A DNA stretch of 17,438 bases, from contig JAJFIG010000094.1 in NCBI GenBank assembly GCA_021775195.1, positions 1 through 17,438 of the forward strand, given 5' to 3'. The translations under genes were made by a program, and so were the position numbers. This document shows, piece after piece, positions 16,470-17,438 of the stretch. Source of the DNA: Rhodospirillales bacterium. GTDB taxonomy: Bacteria > Pseudomonadota > Alphaproteobacteria > Rhodospirillales > 2-02-FULL-58-16. A model generated the notes under the pieces. The model saw only the letters and a program-made list of their open reading frames with translations. It did not search any database and had not been told where the DNA came from. Every line of letters starts with the position of its first letter. Position 1 is the first letter of the stretch.

Positions 16470-16763
16470 TTACGCCCCCGCCGCCTTGTCGATGAAGCGC
16501 GCCAGCTTGATATCCTTGTCGGTCAGGCCGCCCGCATCGTGGGTGCTGAGCACCACGTCGATGCGGTTGTAGACGTTGAACCATTCCGGGTGATGGTTCA
16601 TCTGCTCGGCCTTCAGCGCCACCCGTGTCATGAAGGCGAAAGCCTCCTTGAAGTCGGTGAAGCGGAAGCTGCGCCCGATGGCGTTCCGGCCCTCGGCCTC
16701 GGTCCACTCCGGCAGACCCGCCAGTGCCACCCCCCGTTCCTTGCCCACCAGTTTGCCCGCCAT
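16470..16763 (-). CDS. Pterin-4a-carbinolamine dehydratase (4a-hydroxytetrahydrobiopterin dehydratase)
   Basis: The 97-residue PCD/DCoH family protein carries the diagnostic motif [20 protein letters not shown] (55-74), with active-site His57, His58 and Pro59, followed by His75 and Asp76 in the THDAGGLT segment. The enzyme dehydrates 4a-hydroxytetrahydrobiopterin formed by aromatic amino acid hydroxylases so the pterin can be recycled. ATG 16763 has GGGAGG about 8 nt upstream. No phenylalanine hydroxylase (phhA) or pterin gene is in the window, so its partner is elsewhere, or it serves another pterin such as the molybdenum cofactor (a role proposed for some bacterial PCDs). The stop is one base from the SDR stop on the other strand. 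Confidence 0.93.
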   Translation of the reverse strand: MAGKLVGKERGVALAGLPEWTEAEGRNAIGRSFRFTDFKEAFAFMTRVALKAEQMNHHPEWFNVYNRIDVVLSTHDAGGLTDKDIKLARFIDKAAGA

Positions 16764-16814
16764 GTCCGCGCCTCCCCGTTCCCCGGCCTTTCGCCTTCAC
16801 GCACATGGGAGCGC

Positions 16815-16843
16815 TTGGCGTGACGGTCAAGTCGCACTATGTT
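16815..16843 (+). promoter_or_regulatory. Possible promoter of the metallopeptidase-Lon operon
   Basis: TTGGCG (16815-16820), a 17-bp spacer and TATGTT (16838-16843) resemble a housekeeping promoter. The predicted start near 16850 is one base before ATG 16851, which would make the message effectively leaderless. Neither ATG 16839 nor ATG 16851 has a recognisable Shine-Dalgarno sequence. Hexamer matches are moderate. Confidence 0.4.
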
Positions 16844-17249
16844 TATAGCTATGAAAGGTGCTGGTGACGCGCCGCCCGGGGCCGACCGCATCGAGGCCAT
16901 CGCCCGGGCCCAGTTGAAGAAAATTCCCGCGAGGCTGCGCCGCCATATGGACGGCGTGGTCGTCCGTGTTGACGAGTTTCCGGACCTGGAGACCGAGCGG
17001 GAAATGGGCCTGGAGAGCCCCTTCGACCTGCTTGGCCTCTACCGCGGCGTTTCCCTGGACCGCAGGAGCGTTTCCGCCACTCCGGACGACGTCGACATGA
17101 TCTTTCTCTACCGTCGTCCCATCCTGGACTACTGGTGCGAGACCGGCGAGCCCCTGGTCCGCATCGTCCGCCACGTCCTCGTCCACGAGATCGGCCATCA
17201 TTTCGGCCTCAGCGACGAGGACATGCAGCGCATCGAGGACCAGGCATGA
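16839..17249 (+). CDS. Zincin-like metallopeptidase family protein (PF06262 type)
   Basis: The product is up to 136 residues. The C-terminal zinc-binding motif VHEIGHHFGLSDEDMQRIE (115-133) has the zincin HExxH with His116, Glu117 and His120, then an extra His121 and Asp126, the pattern of the minimal-metallopeptidase family. The segment DLLGLYRGVSL (63-73) and IFLYRRPILDYW (88-99) are also family-typical. The substrate is not known. The start is ambiguous: ATG 16839 gives the longest form, while ATG 16851 (MKGAGDAPP) fits a leaderless message from the promoter proposed just upstream; neither has a Shine-Dalgarno sequence. The stop codon overlaps the next start (ATGA, 17246-17249), so it is translationally coupled to a Lon-like ATP-dependent protease, which suggests a joint proteolytic role. 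Confidence 0.85.
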   Translation: MFIAMKGAGDAPPGADRIEAIARAQLKKIPARLRRHMDGVVVRVDEFPDLETEREMGLESPFDLLGLYRGVSLDRRSVSATPDDVDMIFLYRRPILDYWCETGEPLVRIVRHVLVHEIGHHFGLSDEDMQRIEDQA

Positions 17250-17438
17250 CAAGCAAACATCAGCCATTGCCCCCGGATTCCCTCTACACCCCCTGCGACC
17301 CCTCCCGCCTGCCTTTCAAGACTACCGCCGAGCTCGAACCCCTGGACGACGTCGTCGGCCAGGAGCGGGCGGTGGAGGCGGTGCGTTTCGCCATCGGCAT
17401 GGATCACGGCGCCTACAACCTGTTCGCCATGGGCCCCG
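17246..17438 (+). CDS. Lon-like (LonB-type) AAA+ ATP-dependent protease, 3' end missing
   Basis: Only the first 64 codons are in the window. The frame starts at ATG 17246, overlapping the metallopeptidase stop in the ATGA arrangement, and stays open to the end. The N-terminus reads like the Lon-related AAA_32 protease family: PDSLYTPCDPSRLPFKTTAE (about 11-30), then LDDVVGQERAVEAVRFAIGM, and AYNLFAMGP, which leads into the Walker A loop just beyond the window end. The family couples an AAA+ unfoldase to a C-terminal Ser-Lys protease domain; neither catalytic part is visible here, so the full architecture is inferred from the N-terminal pattern. Confidence 0.8.
   Translation, partial: MTSKHQPLPPDSLYTPCDPSRLPFKTTAELEPLDDVVGQERAVEAVRFAIGMDHGAYNLFAMGP

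Overview
The window is a dense, GC-rich stretch of bacterial chromosome, almost certainly from an alphaproteobacterium; a member of the Rhodospirillales or a close relative is my best guess. The rpmH-rnpA-yidD-yidC-engB order is a classic proteobacterial core block, most third codon positions are G or C, and several starts are GTG or TTG. I see no insertion sequence, tRNA, rRNA, CRISPR array or phage gene. No gene-free stretch exceeds 300 bases. The longest are the pspF-pspA gap (226 nt), the gap upstream of rpmH (215 nt) and the yciI-SDR gap (142 nt).

Region by region. (1) Bases 1-2689, plus strand: the 3' part of a gamma-glutamyltransferase gene, then an RlmI-type rRNA cytosine methyltransferase gene. 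(2) Bases 2692-5241: a complete phage-shock-protein locus. pspF (minus) is divergent from pspABC (plus), across an AT-rich control region holding a sigma-54 -24/-12 promoter, an IHF-like site and a perfect 19-bp palindrome placed like a PspF enhancer. (3) Bases 5248-9692, minus strand: a four-gene run in the order TVP38/VTT membrane protein, MerA-like flavin disulfide oxidoreductase, membrane histidine kinase without a partner regulator, and trans-aconitate methyltransferase. (4) Bases 9908-13318, plus strand: the ribosome/RNase P/membrane-insertion block rpmH-rnpA-yidD-yidC-engB behind a strong sigma-70-type promoter. rpmH has a GTG start and is only 44 codons long. (5) Bases 13308-16468: a short-chain acyl-metabolism cluster. 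yciI and acetoacetyl-CoA synthetase (minus) are divergent from an HSD10-like 3-hydroxyacyl-CoA dehydrogenase (plus). (6) Bases 16470-17438: a pterin-4a-carbinolamine dehydratase gene (minus), divergent from a zincin-type metallopeptidase gene that overlaps (ATGA) the start of a Lon-like AAA+ protease gene cut by the window end.

How the genes work together. The psp genes should sense inner-membrane stress. PspA would hold PspF inactive and then bind the membrane through PspB and PspC. YidC and YidD, a little downstream, handle membrane-protein insertion, whose failure is a classic psp inducer. The VTT protein, oxidoreductase and kinase form a second possible membrane/redox module. AACS, YciI and the HSD10-like enzyme fit use of acetoacetate and branched or short-chain acyl-CoA.

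Most of the window is ordinary core genome. The parts most worth a second look are the psp control region, the VTT-oxidoreductase-kinase-Tam operon, the metallopeptidase-Lon pair with a possibly leaderless start, and the four convergent gene ends with almost no space between them.
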